Source: Globobulimina sp. (lineage: Eukaryota > Foraminifera > Rotaliida). Taken from it: 7,765 nucleotides of DNA. Each line of letters begins with the position of its first letter. Position 1 is the first letter of the stretch. This document shows positions 1 to 7,130 of this stretch, piece after piece. The notes under the pieces were generated by a model. That model ran no database searches. It saw only the letters and a program-made list of their open reading frames with translations, and was not told the origin of the DNA. The translations under genes and the position numbers were made by a program. The stretch lies in the NCBI GenBank assembly GCA_003354225.1, contig PIVH01000121.1:1-7765 (forward strand), read 5' to 3'.

Positions 1-219
1 GACCTTGATTTTGCTCATGAACAACTTTTTTTAATCATTTGTGAATTGTTAGAGAAAAAGCTTAAGTAAATGTTCGTCTAATCCTTATTTATAATACAGT
101 GCGATCTTTATTTACAGTTTCTAATCGAGACAAGAAGATGAGACGAACATTTACTTAAGCTTTTTCTCTAACAATTCACAAATGATTAAAAAAAGTTGTT
201 CATGAGCAAAAACAAGGTC
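1..219. repeat. Long near-perfect inverted repeat (79-base arms, 61-base loop)
   Basis: Bases 1-79 are the reverse complement of bases 141-219 with one mismatch (base 8 against its partner). The loop is 80-140. The right arm ends sharply at 219, where unique sequence begins. The left arm touches the window edge, so its true outer end cannot be seen. I saw no transposase, no clear target-site duplication and no reading frame in it. It could be a foldback or MITE-like element, a long hairpin RNA source, or an assembly or amplification artefact at a contig end. The pairing is certain; the nature is not. Confidence 0.9.
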
Positions 220-285
220 AAATAGGAAAACTCTAATTGATATTAAGTTTTTTAAGATTTTTTTGAAGTTAACTAGTCATCGATC

Positions 286-291
286 ATGTGA
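286..291 (+). promoter_or_regulatory. Minimal start-stop upstream ORF (ATG TGA)
   Basis: An ATG directly followed by TGA lies two bases before the likely start of the histidine phosphatase at 294, in a different frame. If the transcript includes it, it is a minimal uORF that could stall ribosomes or feed reinitiation. The sequence is plain; a regulatory role is inferred. It matters only if transcription starts upstream of 286. Confidence 0.35.
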
Positions 292-293
292 AA

Positions 294-1640
294 ATGTTGA
301 AACTGCTTTGGCGAAACAAAGAGGAGTCAGAAGACCTGCAAAACAATGAAGATTCGGTAACATCACTAACACCATCAAAAAACACTACGTTTACCGATGA
401 GTATATGGCATTAAACGATGTCGATGATGATGAAGGTTTATATATAGAATGGCGCACAGTAATATTTGTTCGGCATGGTAACTCGATATGGAATGAAAGT
501 ACTGATAACTCCTTCAAAAATGCATATTCCGCAGCAAAAGCATTCTCTGCATTCACTTCTGGTGTAAAAGAATACGCAAAATTAAAATGGAGCTCAGAAT
601 ATAAACACCAGGATTCAATCTATGTCGATACACCATTATCGCCAAAGGGTATGAAGCAAGCCTATAATTTAAGTTTATTCTTAAAACACCATCAACAACT
701 TGGTGAGCAACAAAAATTATTATATTTAAAACAACATCAAACAATATCATCGCCGATAAAAGATGCTTGGAGAGCACTGCAACAATATAAACTGGAATGC
801 AATGTTAATTCCAGTCTGTGCAATGACGCATTATCCTCACTGACAAAGGCAATGCAATCTGTTGAATATTTAATGGCAAATGTTGATATAACAAGCATCG
901 ATGCAGATATTGATACAGATATTGACATCCATATGATACCAATGGATATATCCTATATATTGGATATTTTAATAGGTAAAAATAAGAATATATGCTCAAA
1001 GATAGTTTGTTCAAACCTTCGCCGAGCTATATCGACCTGCGTCTTATCGTTATGGGATAGATTAAGGTTTAGCGATGAAAAGATTTACATACTTTCATGT
1101 TTGCAAGAGATTGGAATCAATGTGGATACGCATACAGATACGAGACAGTTCCAAGTGCCGCAAGTCTCTCATTTCGAAATGATATCAAAGAACTTGAATG
1201 CAAAAGCTTTGAATGAATTTTATTCGATGAGAATTGAAACTATTTACAATTATGGATCAAAGTGTGACTTTTTAATGGAATCACAACATGATTCACAAAA
1301 ACGGATTGAATTATTCGCAAAATGGATGTTTATGAATGAATCAAAGGAATCGATATCGATATCGAAGGATAAGGAATCAATAAATGGCGGATTTAAGACA
1401 GTTAAAAGCAAAACGAGTAAGATGGCACCAGCTGCTATAATTGCTTTTGGACATTCTTCGTGGATCAAAATGTTTTTTAACTATTATTTACCAATAAAAT
1501 CACAATTTATTGGCAAAACCACAAAACTGTCCAATTGTGGTGTAGTTGCATTCAAATTTTATTACAACAAAAAAAGAGAAAAATTTGGCATTGCTGGCAA
1601 TACGATAACTGTTATACACAAAGGATTTGGTGCGAGCTGA
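294..1640 (+). CDS. Histidine phosphatase superfamily (phosphoglycerate mutase-like) protein
   Basis: This is a single-exon protein of about 448 residues. The first ATG in frame is at 294; an in-frame stop at 270-272 limits upstream extension without splicing. Motifs seen in order: V-R-H-G-N at about residues 59-63, with the phospho-acceptor His61; T-P-L-S near 113-116; S-N-L-R-R-A at 240-245, with the second catalytic Arg; L-Q-E-I-G with Glu272; and F-G-H-S-S at 385-389, with the second catalytic His387. Together these are the RHG fold signature. Family members move or remove phosphate through a phosphohistidine; the substrate here cannot be told. About 125 residues separate the P-L-S motif from the catalytic Arg, longer than usual, and include a low-complexity Asp/Ile run encoded by a hexanucleotide repeat. 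No signal peptide or membrane segment is evident, so it is probably cytosolic. The TGA stop is followed in frame by TAA TAA TAA. The gene is convergent with the next one, 93 bases away. Confidence 0.9.
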   Translation: MLKLLWRNKEESEDLQNNEDSVTSLTPSKNTTFTDEYMALNDVDDDEGLYIEWRTVIFVRHGNSIWNESTDNSFKNAYSAAKAFSAFTSGVKEYAKLKWSSEYKHQDSIYVDTPLSPKGMKQAYNLSLFLKHHQQLGEQQKLLYLKQHQTISSPIKDAWRALQQYKLECNVNSSLCNDALSSLTKAMQSVEYLMANVDITSIDADIDTDIDIHMIPMDISYILDILIGKNKNICSKIVCSNLRRAISTCVLSLWDRLRFSDEKIYILSCLQEIGINVDTHTDTRQFQVPQVSHFEMISKNLNAKALNEFYSMRIETIYNYGSKCDFLMESQHDSQKRIELFAKWMFMNESKESISISKDKESINGGFKTVKSKTSKMAPAAIIAFGHSSWIKMFFNYYLPIKSQFIGKTTKLSNCGVVAFKFYYNKKREKFGIAGNTITVIHKGFGAS

Positions 1641-1733
1641 TAATAATAATTGTTTTATTTAAATTGTATCTATCCTCGCGCAGAGAAATATTTTCAAATC
1701 AACATATATATGATATGATATAATATTCATTAT

Positions 1734-2059
1734 TCAGTGAGCTCCATTCGTATTCATGTTATCATCATTAGATGTGTCTTTTTCAAAGTCCTTTTTATAG
1801 TCTTGCACCATTCTCTCATATTGCTTGAGTTTATCCCGATCTCTGTGTTTGTAAATATGCATAACATAATAAAATAATCATGCAATGAATTGAGTAACTT
1901 TGTCTTCCATTTTTGTTCATTTTGAATTGTTGCATATGTTGCCCAGGTAAATCCACATAGGAGAAATGTAGTGCTTCCGTGCCATATAATTCGTCTGGTG
2001 ATAGACTTTTGTTTTGGTTTGAAAAAAGCAAGTTGTGGCTTTGGCTTTCTTTGGTTCAT
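1734..2059 (-). CDS. Small single-pass membrane protein, two exons (unknown function)
   Basis: The minus-strand ATG is at 2059-2057. Exon 1 is 2059-1899, the intron 1898-1843 (56 bases, GTTACT...ACACAG), and exon 2 is 1842-1734 ending in TGA. Splicing gives 89 residues. Without splicing the frame runs on into less protein-like sequence; splicing opens a charged, coiled-coil-like tail beginning D-R-D-K-L-K-Q-Y-E-R-M. The first 26 residues are rich in Lys and Arg. A hydrophobic segment lies at about 29-45, and the rest is hydrophilic and ends in an Asn/Asp-rich stretch. A basic N-terminus, one short membrane helix and a charged tail resemble small inner mitochondrial membrane assembly factors, but I do not recognise the family and claim no function. 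A GTG-started frame from 2089 exists but ATG is preferred. Confidence 0.65.
1843..1898 (-). other. Predicted intron of the 1734-2059 gene (56 bases)
   Basis: The donor is GTTACT and the acceptor ACACAG on the minus strand. It interrupts a Lys codon after its second base. Removing it joins two frames of similar basic, hydrophilic composition. Confidence 0.6.
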
Positions 2060-2285
2060 TGTTTTTTTAAAATCAGTATAAAACCACACCCCTTTGTATA
2101 CATTATTTTGGTTCCATTATAAATTTTTTCTGACTTAATTTGTGCTGGATTTGCAAACGAAAGACAAAGTTATAACAAACAGTATCTCGTTCAATGCTGG
2201 CTATGTCCTTAACAATGAGAGAAAAATCGCGTTGGAATAATTAATCTGTTGTATGTTACAATATTTTGTTGTTTTTGATTATTTG
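2060..2285 (-). other. Intergenic gap between the two minus-strand membrane-protein genes
   Basis: These 226 bases must hold the 3' end of the 2286-2576 gene and the promoter and 5' UTR of the 1734-2059 gene. The sequence is AT-rich. On the minus strand an upstream ATG opens a four-codon frame (M-E-P-K-stop) roughly 60 bases before the start at 2059. I see no RNA gene and no other coding region. Confidence 0.5.
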
Positions 2286-2576
2286 TTATTTTCTTGCTGC
2301 AGCTTTTCGTTTTGCTCTGATTCTCTTTGACCTCCTGACAACAGCTGGAGGCTCTTCTTCCTTTTCACTGTCTTCACTCTTTTGAGTCTCTTCTTGTTGG
2401 TATTGCATTATATCTTCTTTTGGATATCGAGCATATTTCCCTTGTGTTGTACTTGTTTGCTTTGTGAATGCATCTATCATAAATAATGCAACAGTTATTA
2501 ATATTACTGCAGATACGGCCACAGTCACATTAAAACCAGTTGCATATTTATCTACAATGCTTATTATTTCATCCAT
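2286..2576 (-). CDS. Small single-pass membrane protein with acidic then basic tail (unknown function)
   Basis: This is a 96-residue single-exon protein with ATG at 2576-2574 and a TAA stop at 2288-2286. Residues about 16-38 form one hydrophobic segment rich in Val, Ile, Ala and Leu. A spacer with Gln/Thr and Lys/Tyr follows, then an acidic stretch (about 65-75, Glu-rich with Pro-Pro), then a strongly basic end with R-R-S-K-R-I-R-A-K-R-K. With no cleavable signal peptide, a signal-anchor topology with the charged tail in the cytosol is most likely. The basic end could bind nucleic acid or acidic lipid, or act as a retention or nuclear-import signal; this is inference. I do not recognise the family. 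The gene is divergent from the DCAF11-type gene across a 218-base gap. Confidence 0.7.
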   Translation of the reverse strand: MDEIISIVDKYATGFNVTVAVSAVILITVALFMIDAFTKQTSTTQGKYARYPKEDIMQYQQEETQKSEDSEKEEEPPAVVRRSKRIRAKRKAAARK

Positions 2577-2794
2577 CCAATGTTCAATCTATATTCACTC
2601 AGTATTTATATCAATGTTAATCTATTCGCGCGCTGAAATTTAAAACTTTGTGACGTCATACTTACGATAATATATGTGTACGGATGAACACTATTTATGG
2701 AAGGTTCAATTGTAGAATAAAATATGGATTTTTCATCGATTCTTTGGCTACACAACTCTTAAGTATTTGTATTACATATTGTATTTTTTTAACC
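2577..2794. promoter_or_regulatory. Divergent promoter region with a CRE-like palindrome
   Basis: These 218 bases separate two divergent starts (2576 on minus, 2795 on plus), so both promoters must lie here or overlap the genes. The region holds the palindrome TGACGTCA at 2651-2658, the full cAMP-response-element/ATF-type bZIP site, and a short CG-rich block (TTCGCGCGCTG, near 2625-2635) that stands out in AT-rich DNA and resembles an E2F-type core. No clear TATA box in a fixed position was identified. The sites are seen; their function is inferred from animal, plant and fungal bZIP/E2F knowledge. Confidence 0.5.
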
Positions 2795-4807
2795 ATGGCA
2801 CAGCGACCAAACCGTAACGGCGATGTATGTGAATTTTAATCTGCGAATAACTATATGATAGCATAATATATATCCACAATCCCTTGAAAGCCAAAGGATA
2901 AGGATGCAACATCAGAGCAATTTACAGCGTTACTGTTAAGATATCTGGCCCGTCGCGCCGAACAAGCTCAACGTCGAGCACGAGTAAGCAATGCTGATGG
3001 AACAGAAACAGAAACAGAAGGTGTAGCCGTAGCGGCAGATCAAGCAGAACGCGATGATATTGATATAGAGGATGATGAATCACATTCGCCAGATACAGAC
3101 AACGAAGAGAATGCGTGGGGGACATTTTTTCGTTCAAAGCGTAAAAAAAAATCTATCCCCAAACTAGATTTAGTGGATGAAAATAATAATTTTGACTATT
3201 TTGACGATCATAAACAATCATTGGGCCGACTAAAACAATGGATTGATGACGGACAATTTGCAAACGCCAAAGAAGCACAGCAACACTTTGATGCTACTGA
3301 GACTATGACGCATTCGCATGTTCATAAACCATTAATATGTAATAATAAACGACATGGTTCATCGCATGCATTTATTCCATATAATTTTCATCATTTTTTA
3401 CAATTGCGAGAATTGGGCGCGTATGGAACATATTCGCCACATTGCCGAGGTGTAATCAGTCGATGTACAGATTATTTGTTCAGTAATAACGTATCAGAGA
3501 GATTCGAAGGTAATTCCCGTGTCTTTTGTAGTTCATTTAGTGCGGATGGCAATGTATTATGTGTAGCCTCGCAAGATCATGTCATCCATCTTATTGATAG
3601 CTCATCGGGCATGAATAGCAACAAATGGCCCATTTACAAGCAAGTAGAGTCGCAATTTAGTGGTTGGAGCATCATCGATGTTGCGTTATCGCCCGATCAT
3701 GAATTTGTTGCCTATTCTGGTTGGTCCTCTTCCATCTATTTAGTGAATACCTATGGCTCCCATGAATTGCACGAATCTCACGATTTAAATATATCTACTT
3801 TTAATAGCTGGGGTCGTTGCTGCATATTTGGTATTGAGTTTGATCCCAATTCAAAAAAAGTTATCTGCGCATTATCTGGGGGTTGCCTCATATTGCATGA
3901 CCTTGAAAGGAAACTGAATCAATTCTCTTTGCCCAATGCGCATGACGATGATATCAATCAGGCCACATTCTTGGATGCAAATACTATCATTTCTGGATCA
4001 GACGATGCGTTATTAAGAGTGTGGGATGCGCGGCAGGATGGATACAATAAATGTGTGGGTGGCTTCGTGGGCCATTACCAGGGCATAACCTGCGTCTCTA
4101 CACCCAATGACTATGGCTCATCCTGTTACGTATTATCTAATTCTAAAGATCAAAGTTTAAAGATTTGGGACTTACGCTCAATGAATAGTTTGTCAGAATT
4201 GACCTCAACGAGAGCACAGTTACAACCATCGACGGGCTCATTTGATTATAGATATCGTGGATGGAATCCTCGGTCTTCCTCTACGCATCAGAAACGGTTT
4301 CGAATCGATAAATCATTGGTTACATATCGAGGACATTCGGTTTCACGCACACTTTGTCGGTCTGCATTCTCACCGATACATTGTACGTCGGCTAAATATG
4401 TTTATTGTGGATCATCGGATTGTGGCATATATATTTATAATACCTTAGATGCTAAATTGCATTGTACATTGCAGGGCCATTCGGATATCGTAAGGGATGT
4501 TTGCTGGCATCCATATCTACCGATTATTGTGTCTGCCTCGTGGGACGGCTCCGTGGTTCGATGGAGTTATAGAGGCTCAAACAAAGAGGGATCTATCAAG
4601 GGCAAGCCTAAAAAAAGAAAAATAATATTATGTTTGGATGAAGATGCAGATATCGATGCAGATGCAGATGAATACAGTGATAGCTATAATGATAATGGCA
4701 GTGACAGTGACAGTGATAGTGAGGATAATGAAGCGTATGAAATGCCGACTGTTGCATTAGATATGCCCGAACATTTAAGGAAAAGAAATGATTATGATTA
4801 TTGGTAA
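2795..4807 (+). CDS. DCAF11: DCAF11/LEC14B-type WD40 protein (putative CUL4-DDB1 substrate receptor), two exons
   Basis: Exon 1 is 2795-2824 (M-A-Q-R-P-N-R-N-G-D; ATG context AACCATGG). The intron is 2825-2890 (GTATGT...AAG) and exon 2 is 2891-4807, giving about 648 residues. A frame starting only at the GTG at 3173 would drop the N-terminus. Family blocks seen in order: G-W-S-I-I-D-V-A-L-S-P-D; a W-D-A-R box at about 388-391; L-S-N-S-K-D-Q with a W-D-L-R box at 436-439; F-D-Y-R-Y-R; T-Y-R-G-H; F-S-P-I-H; and V-C-W-H-P followed by S-W-D-G at about 560. The last four match DCAF11 closely. The WDxR boxes are the usual DDB1-binding motifs, so the protein should recruit substrates to a CUL4-DDB1 ubiquitin ligase. 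Basic clusters (R-S-K-R-K-K-K and K-P-K-K-R-K) suggest nuclear import. The tail is acidic and repetitive (Asp-Ala and Ser-Asp runs), unlike the short animal tail. Confidence 0.92.
2825..2890 (+). other. Predicted phase-0 intron of the DCAF11-type gene (66 bases)
   Basis: The donor is GTATGT. The exon 1 frame meets a TAA 12 bases into the intron, and the exon 2 frame has a stop at 2885-2887, so the two must be joined by splicing. Three AAG acceptors end at 2890, 2896 and 2902; all keep the frame, differing by two residues each. I took the first; which is used is not decidable here. Confidence 0.75.
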
Positions 4808-4842
4808 AATTATTTCATTTTTTATTATAAATATTAATTTAT

Positions 4843-5013
4843 TTAAGGTTTCTTTTGTATTTTTTCTTTTGTAAATGTAAATGTTTGATTGTCGAAATGT
4901 GTCGTATAAATTATAAGTTCTGGGGTGACGCACCCTATTGACAGTAAGCGACAATAATTATCAAATATTGAGCAAGGATCAAAGTCTTGAAACACATGAA
5001 AATTCCAATCATC
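4843..5013 (-). CDS. Probable 3' coding segment of the 5009-5473 gene in another frame
   Basis: Read on minus from 5013, this frame gives 56 residues starting D-D-W-N-F-H-V-F-Q-D-F-D-P and ending K-I-Q-K-K-P before TAA at 4845-4843. It is open back to about 5049 and has no ATG there, so it should be joined to the upstream gene rather than start alone. Loss of one C in the run at 5014-5017 would fuse the frames directly. Alternatively an intron ending at a CAG in the ACAGAA repeat could do so; phase-compatible donors would be GTGCGC, GTTAGG or GTCAAT, none strong. The composition (aromatics, Cys, balanced charge) looks coding. Its end lies 35 bases from the convergent DCAF11-type stop, in line with the spacing elsewhere in the window. 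Confidence 0.45.
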   Translation of the reverse strand, partial: DDWNFHVFQDFDPCSIFDNYCRLLSIGCVTPELIIYTTHFDNQTFTFTKEKIQKKP

Positions 5014-5473
5014 GGGGTTTGTCTGTTTGTTTCTGTTTCTGTTTTGGTTTTAAATTATTTGGAAGAGATAATGTTTCAATTGACTGTCGATCTAATTGTT
5101 GAATAGCGCACGTTCGTGGCGGTTGGAAGTTGCCTAACAAAGAAGCTAATAATGATATATCATTTGTTAAATCTTTCTGTGATGCGGTCCTAAGCTGAGC
5201 AATATCCTCAAAATTGGTTGGTAAGGAACAACCAAAACCATCTCTTATATCTTTGATGTATTTATCTGGCATTTTATTAAATTGTTCATCAGTCATATTT
5301 ATTGTTTTATCACATGATTTTTTTAACAGGAAAAATGATAATAAGTTTTGATGTGGTGATAATTTAATTTCATTAATCTCCTTTTGGCGTATTTTATTAT
5401 CATATTCTTGCTGTGAATTGGCGTAATCTCTCCATAATTGTTTGCGATTAGTTGCGGCACGTTGCTGTGACAT
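5009..5473 (-). CDS. Hypothetical protein, unrecognised family
   Basis: An uninterrupted frame of 154 residues, with ATG at 5473-5471 and TGA at 5011-5009. It begins M-S-Q-Q-R-A-A-T-N-R-K and is rich in Gln, Asn, Lys and Asp throughout. It looks soluble and mostly helical, with no signal peptide or membrane segment. It contains three Cys and no Val at all, and ends in a Lys-Gln repeat encoded by an ACAGAA-type microsatellite. The protein-like quality (L-W-R-D-Y-A-N, P-T-N-F-E-D-I-A-Q-L) and the very close divergent neighbour support a real gene. The end is probably wrong: just past a run of four C (GGGG at 5014-5017 on plus) another frame stays open to 4843 with protein-like sequence, so the gene is likely longer by a splice or has a frameshift. 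Confidence 0.6.
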   Translation of the reverse strand: MSQQRAATNRKQLWRDYANSQQEYDNKIRQKEINEIKLSPHQNLLSFFLLKKSCDKTINMTDEQFNKMPDKYIKDIRDGFGCSLPTNFEDIAQLRTASQKDLTNDISLLASLLGNFQPPRTCAIQQLDRQSIETLSLPNNLKPKQKQKQTDKPR

Positions 5474-5508
5474 GATAAGTTATTAAGTTTTTCTGGTGTT
5501 TTTAGATA
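5474..5508. promoter_or_regulatory. 35-base divergent start-codon gap
   Basis: Only 35 bases lie between the start of the minus-strand hypothetical gene (5473) and that of the thioredoxin reductase (5509). Both 5' UTRs must be extremely short, or each promoter must overlap the other gene. On plus, a T-rich tract ends in TTTTTAG three bases before ATAATG, which looks like a splice acceptor. It may mean an upstream noncoding exon or a trans-spliced leader; this is inference. Confidence 0.5.
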
Positions 5509-7130
5509 ATGGCGTCAAAGGCTAAAATGGACGTAGACCAGGAACGGAAAAGCGAGTATGATTATGATTTAATTGTAATTGGAGGAGGTTCGGGAGGAAT
5601 ATCGTGTGCGAAAGAAGCGGCGTTGTTAGGTGCCAAGGTAGCATTGTTTGATTACGTAACACCAACCGTGCATGGTACTAAATGGAATTTAGGCGGAACT
5701 TGTGTCAATGTTGGCTGTATACCTAAAAAAATGATGCATTATTGTGCTTTATTAGGCGAATCGTTTCACGACGCACACCAATTAGGGTGGGATGTAGCGC
5801 CCAGCAGTCATGACATCCAATTCTCGTGGCCCAAATTATCACAAACTGTCACGAGTTATATCAAATCATTGAATTGGGGGTACAAAGTACAATTAAATGA
5901 ACACGGAATTCAATATATTAAAGCTTTGGCAAAATTTGTTGATCCCCACACTGTTCAATACGAAAAGCGGTTTGTTTATAATATTAATAATTGTTTATTT
6001 ATTTATTCAACATACGAACAACATACAAAATACAAAATACAACAAGCAAAAAAAGCGAACAAATTAGTGCAAAATATATTGTTTTAGCAATGGGAGGCCG
6101 ACCACGCATACCTTCCAATATAATCGGTACAGAGTTAGCCATAACATCTGATGATATTTTTTGGCAGAAAACGCCACCTGGTAAGACATTGTGTGTTGGT
6201 GCTTCATATATTTCATTAGAAACCGCTGGTTTTTTGCATGCGATGGGTTATGACGTTACGGTCTGTGTACGGTCAATATTATTACGTGGATTTGATCGGG
6301 ACTGTGTCAAATTTGTCGGAGATTATATGAAAGACATTGGTATCAAATTTAAATACGGGGCAAGTCCCATTAAATTGGAGAAATTGGATGATGACAAAAT
6401 TAGAGTGACATTTAAATCAACGGCAAGTAGCGAAGAAGAAAAGAAATCAAATATGGAAATATATGACACGGTGATGTTTGCGACCGGGCGTAGCCCTCAA
6501 ACGAATGGCTTATGTTTGGAGGTAGCGGGTGTTAAATTAGACTCTGATTCTGGTAAAATAAGATGCAGCAAAGAACAGACCAATGTCGCGCACATATTTG
6601 CGGTGGGCGACATTGTGTATGGTACACCGGAATTGACTCCAGTCGCCATCCAAGCGGGCAAATTATTGTCGCATCGCTTATTTTCAAATGCCAATAATTG
6701 GATGGATTATAATTTTGTGCCAACCACAATATTTACACCGTGTGAATATGCAAATTGCGGATATTCTGAAGAAGAGGCCGAAGATGTTTATGATGCAGAA
6801 AATTTACAAGTATATCATATGAAAAATAATCCATTGGAACATTATTCTGTAAAAAGAAAAAACAAGGACGGAAAAGAAATGTCCAATTCAATTTTTTTGA
6901 AAATCATTTGTGATAAAAGCGAAAATGAGAAAATTGTGGGATTTCATTATTGCGGACCGAATGCGGGCGAAATCATGCAAGGATTTGCGCTCTCTTTGAA
7001 GGTGGGCTGCACTAAGAATGATTTGGACAACATAGTGGGTATTCACCCGACGTGCGCCGAATGGTTTACTGTCTTAAAAATAACCAAAGCCAGCGGAGAA
7101 TCGGCAGAAGCCACAGCTTGCTGAGGTTAG
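5509..7130 (+). CDS. Thioredoxin reductase, large (animal-type) form, selenoprotein with C-terminal Cys-Sec-Gly
   Basis: NADPH-dependent FAD enzyme that reduces thioredoxin. Exon 1 is 5509-5969, the intron 5970-6067 (GTTTGT...ATTAG) and exon 2 6068-7130, giving 507 residues (human TXNRD1 is 499). Motifs: FAD-binding G-G-G-S-G-G at 25-30; redox C-V-N-V-G-C at 65-70; NADPH-binding V-G-A-S-Y-I-S around 197-203; V-R-S-I-L-L-R-G-F-D; second FAD motif A-V-G-D at 332-335; E-L-T-P-V-A-I-Q-A-G; and active-site H-P-T-C-A-E with His480 and Glu485. The frame ends A-C-TGA-G-TAG. Reading TGA (7122-7124) as selenocysteine gives Ala-Cys-Sec-Gly, the known active C-terminus (animal Gly-Cys-Sec-Gly). Stopping at TGA would leave an enzyme lacking the C-terminal redox partner. 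The extension separates it from glutathione reductase. No targeting peptide is clear, so it is probably cytosolic. Confidence 0.93.
5970..6067 (+). other. Predicted intron of the thioredoxin reductase gene (98 bases)
   Basis: Donor GTTTGT and acceptor ATTAG. It splits an Arg codon after two bases (CG|T) and restores K-R-A-K-Y-I-V-L-A-M-G-G-R-P-R, matching the family's conserved A-T-G-x-R-P-R region. Unspliced exon 1 reads into a low-complexity Asn/Lys/Tyr stretch and then a stop. Confidence 0.88.
7122..7124 (+). other. UGA selenocysteine codon (Sec506)
   Basis: The in-frame TGA sits between TGC (Cys505) and GGT (Gly507), with a TAG stop next. The spacing of Cys, Sec, Gly and stop matches Sec-containing thioredoxin reductases of animals and several algae. 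Confidence 0.9.

Noticed and set aside
284-1468. Several minus-strand open frames of 60-90 codons
   Set aside because: They lie antisense to the histidine phosphatase, whose catalytic motifs fix the real strand and frame.
1638-1640. TGA of the histidine phosphatase as another selenocysteine codon
   Set aside because: It is followed immediately by in-frame TAA stops and there is no Cys/Sec motif context.
3173-3175. GTG at 3173 as the start of the WD40 protein
   Set aside because: The frame is open and protein-like upstream to the intron acceptor, and an ATG exon with a GTATGT donor precedes it; GTG starts are not expected in eukaryotic nuclear genes.
5009-5011. TGA of the hypothetical gene as selenocysteine
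   Set aside because: The frame after it stops again within a dozen codons, while the protein-like continuation is in a different frame.
5991-6067. Separate gene starting at ATG 5991
   Set aside because: This ATG is inside the predicted intron; the downstream frame is the second exon of thioredoxin reductase, continuous in homology with the first.
6497-6729. Two minus-strand 65-codon frames
   Set aside because: They are antisense shadows of the NADPH/interface region of thioredoxin reductase.
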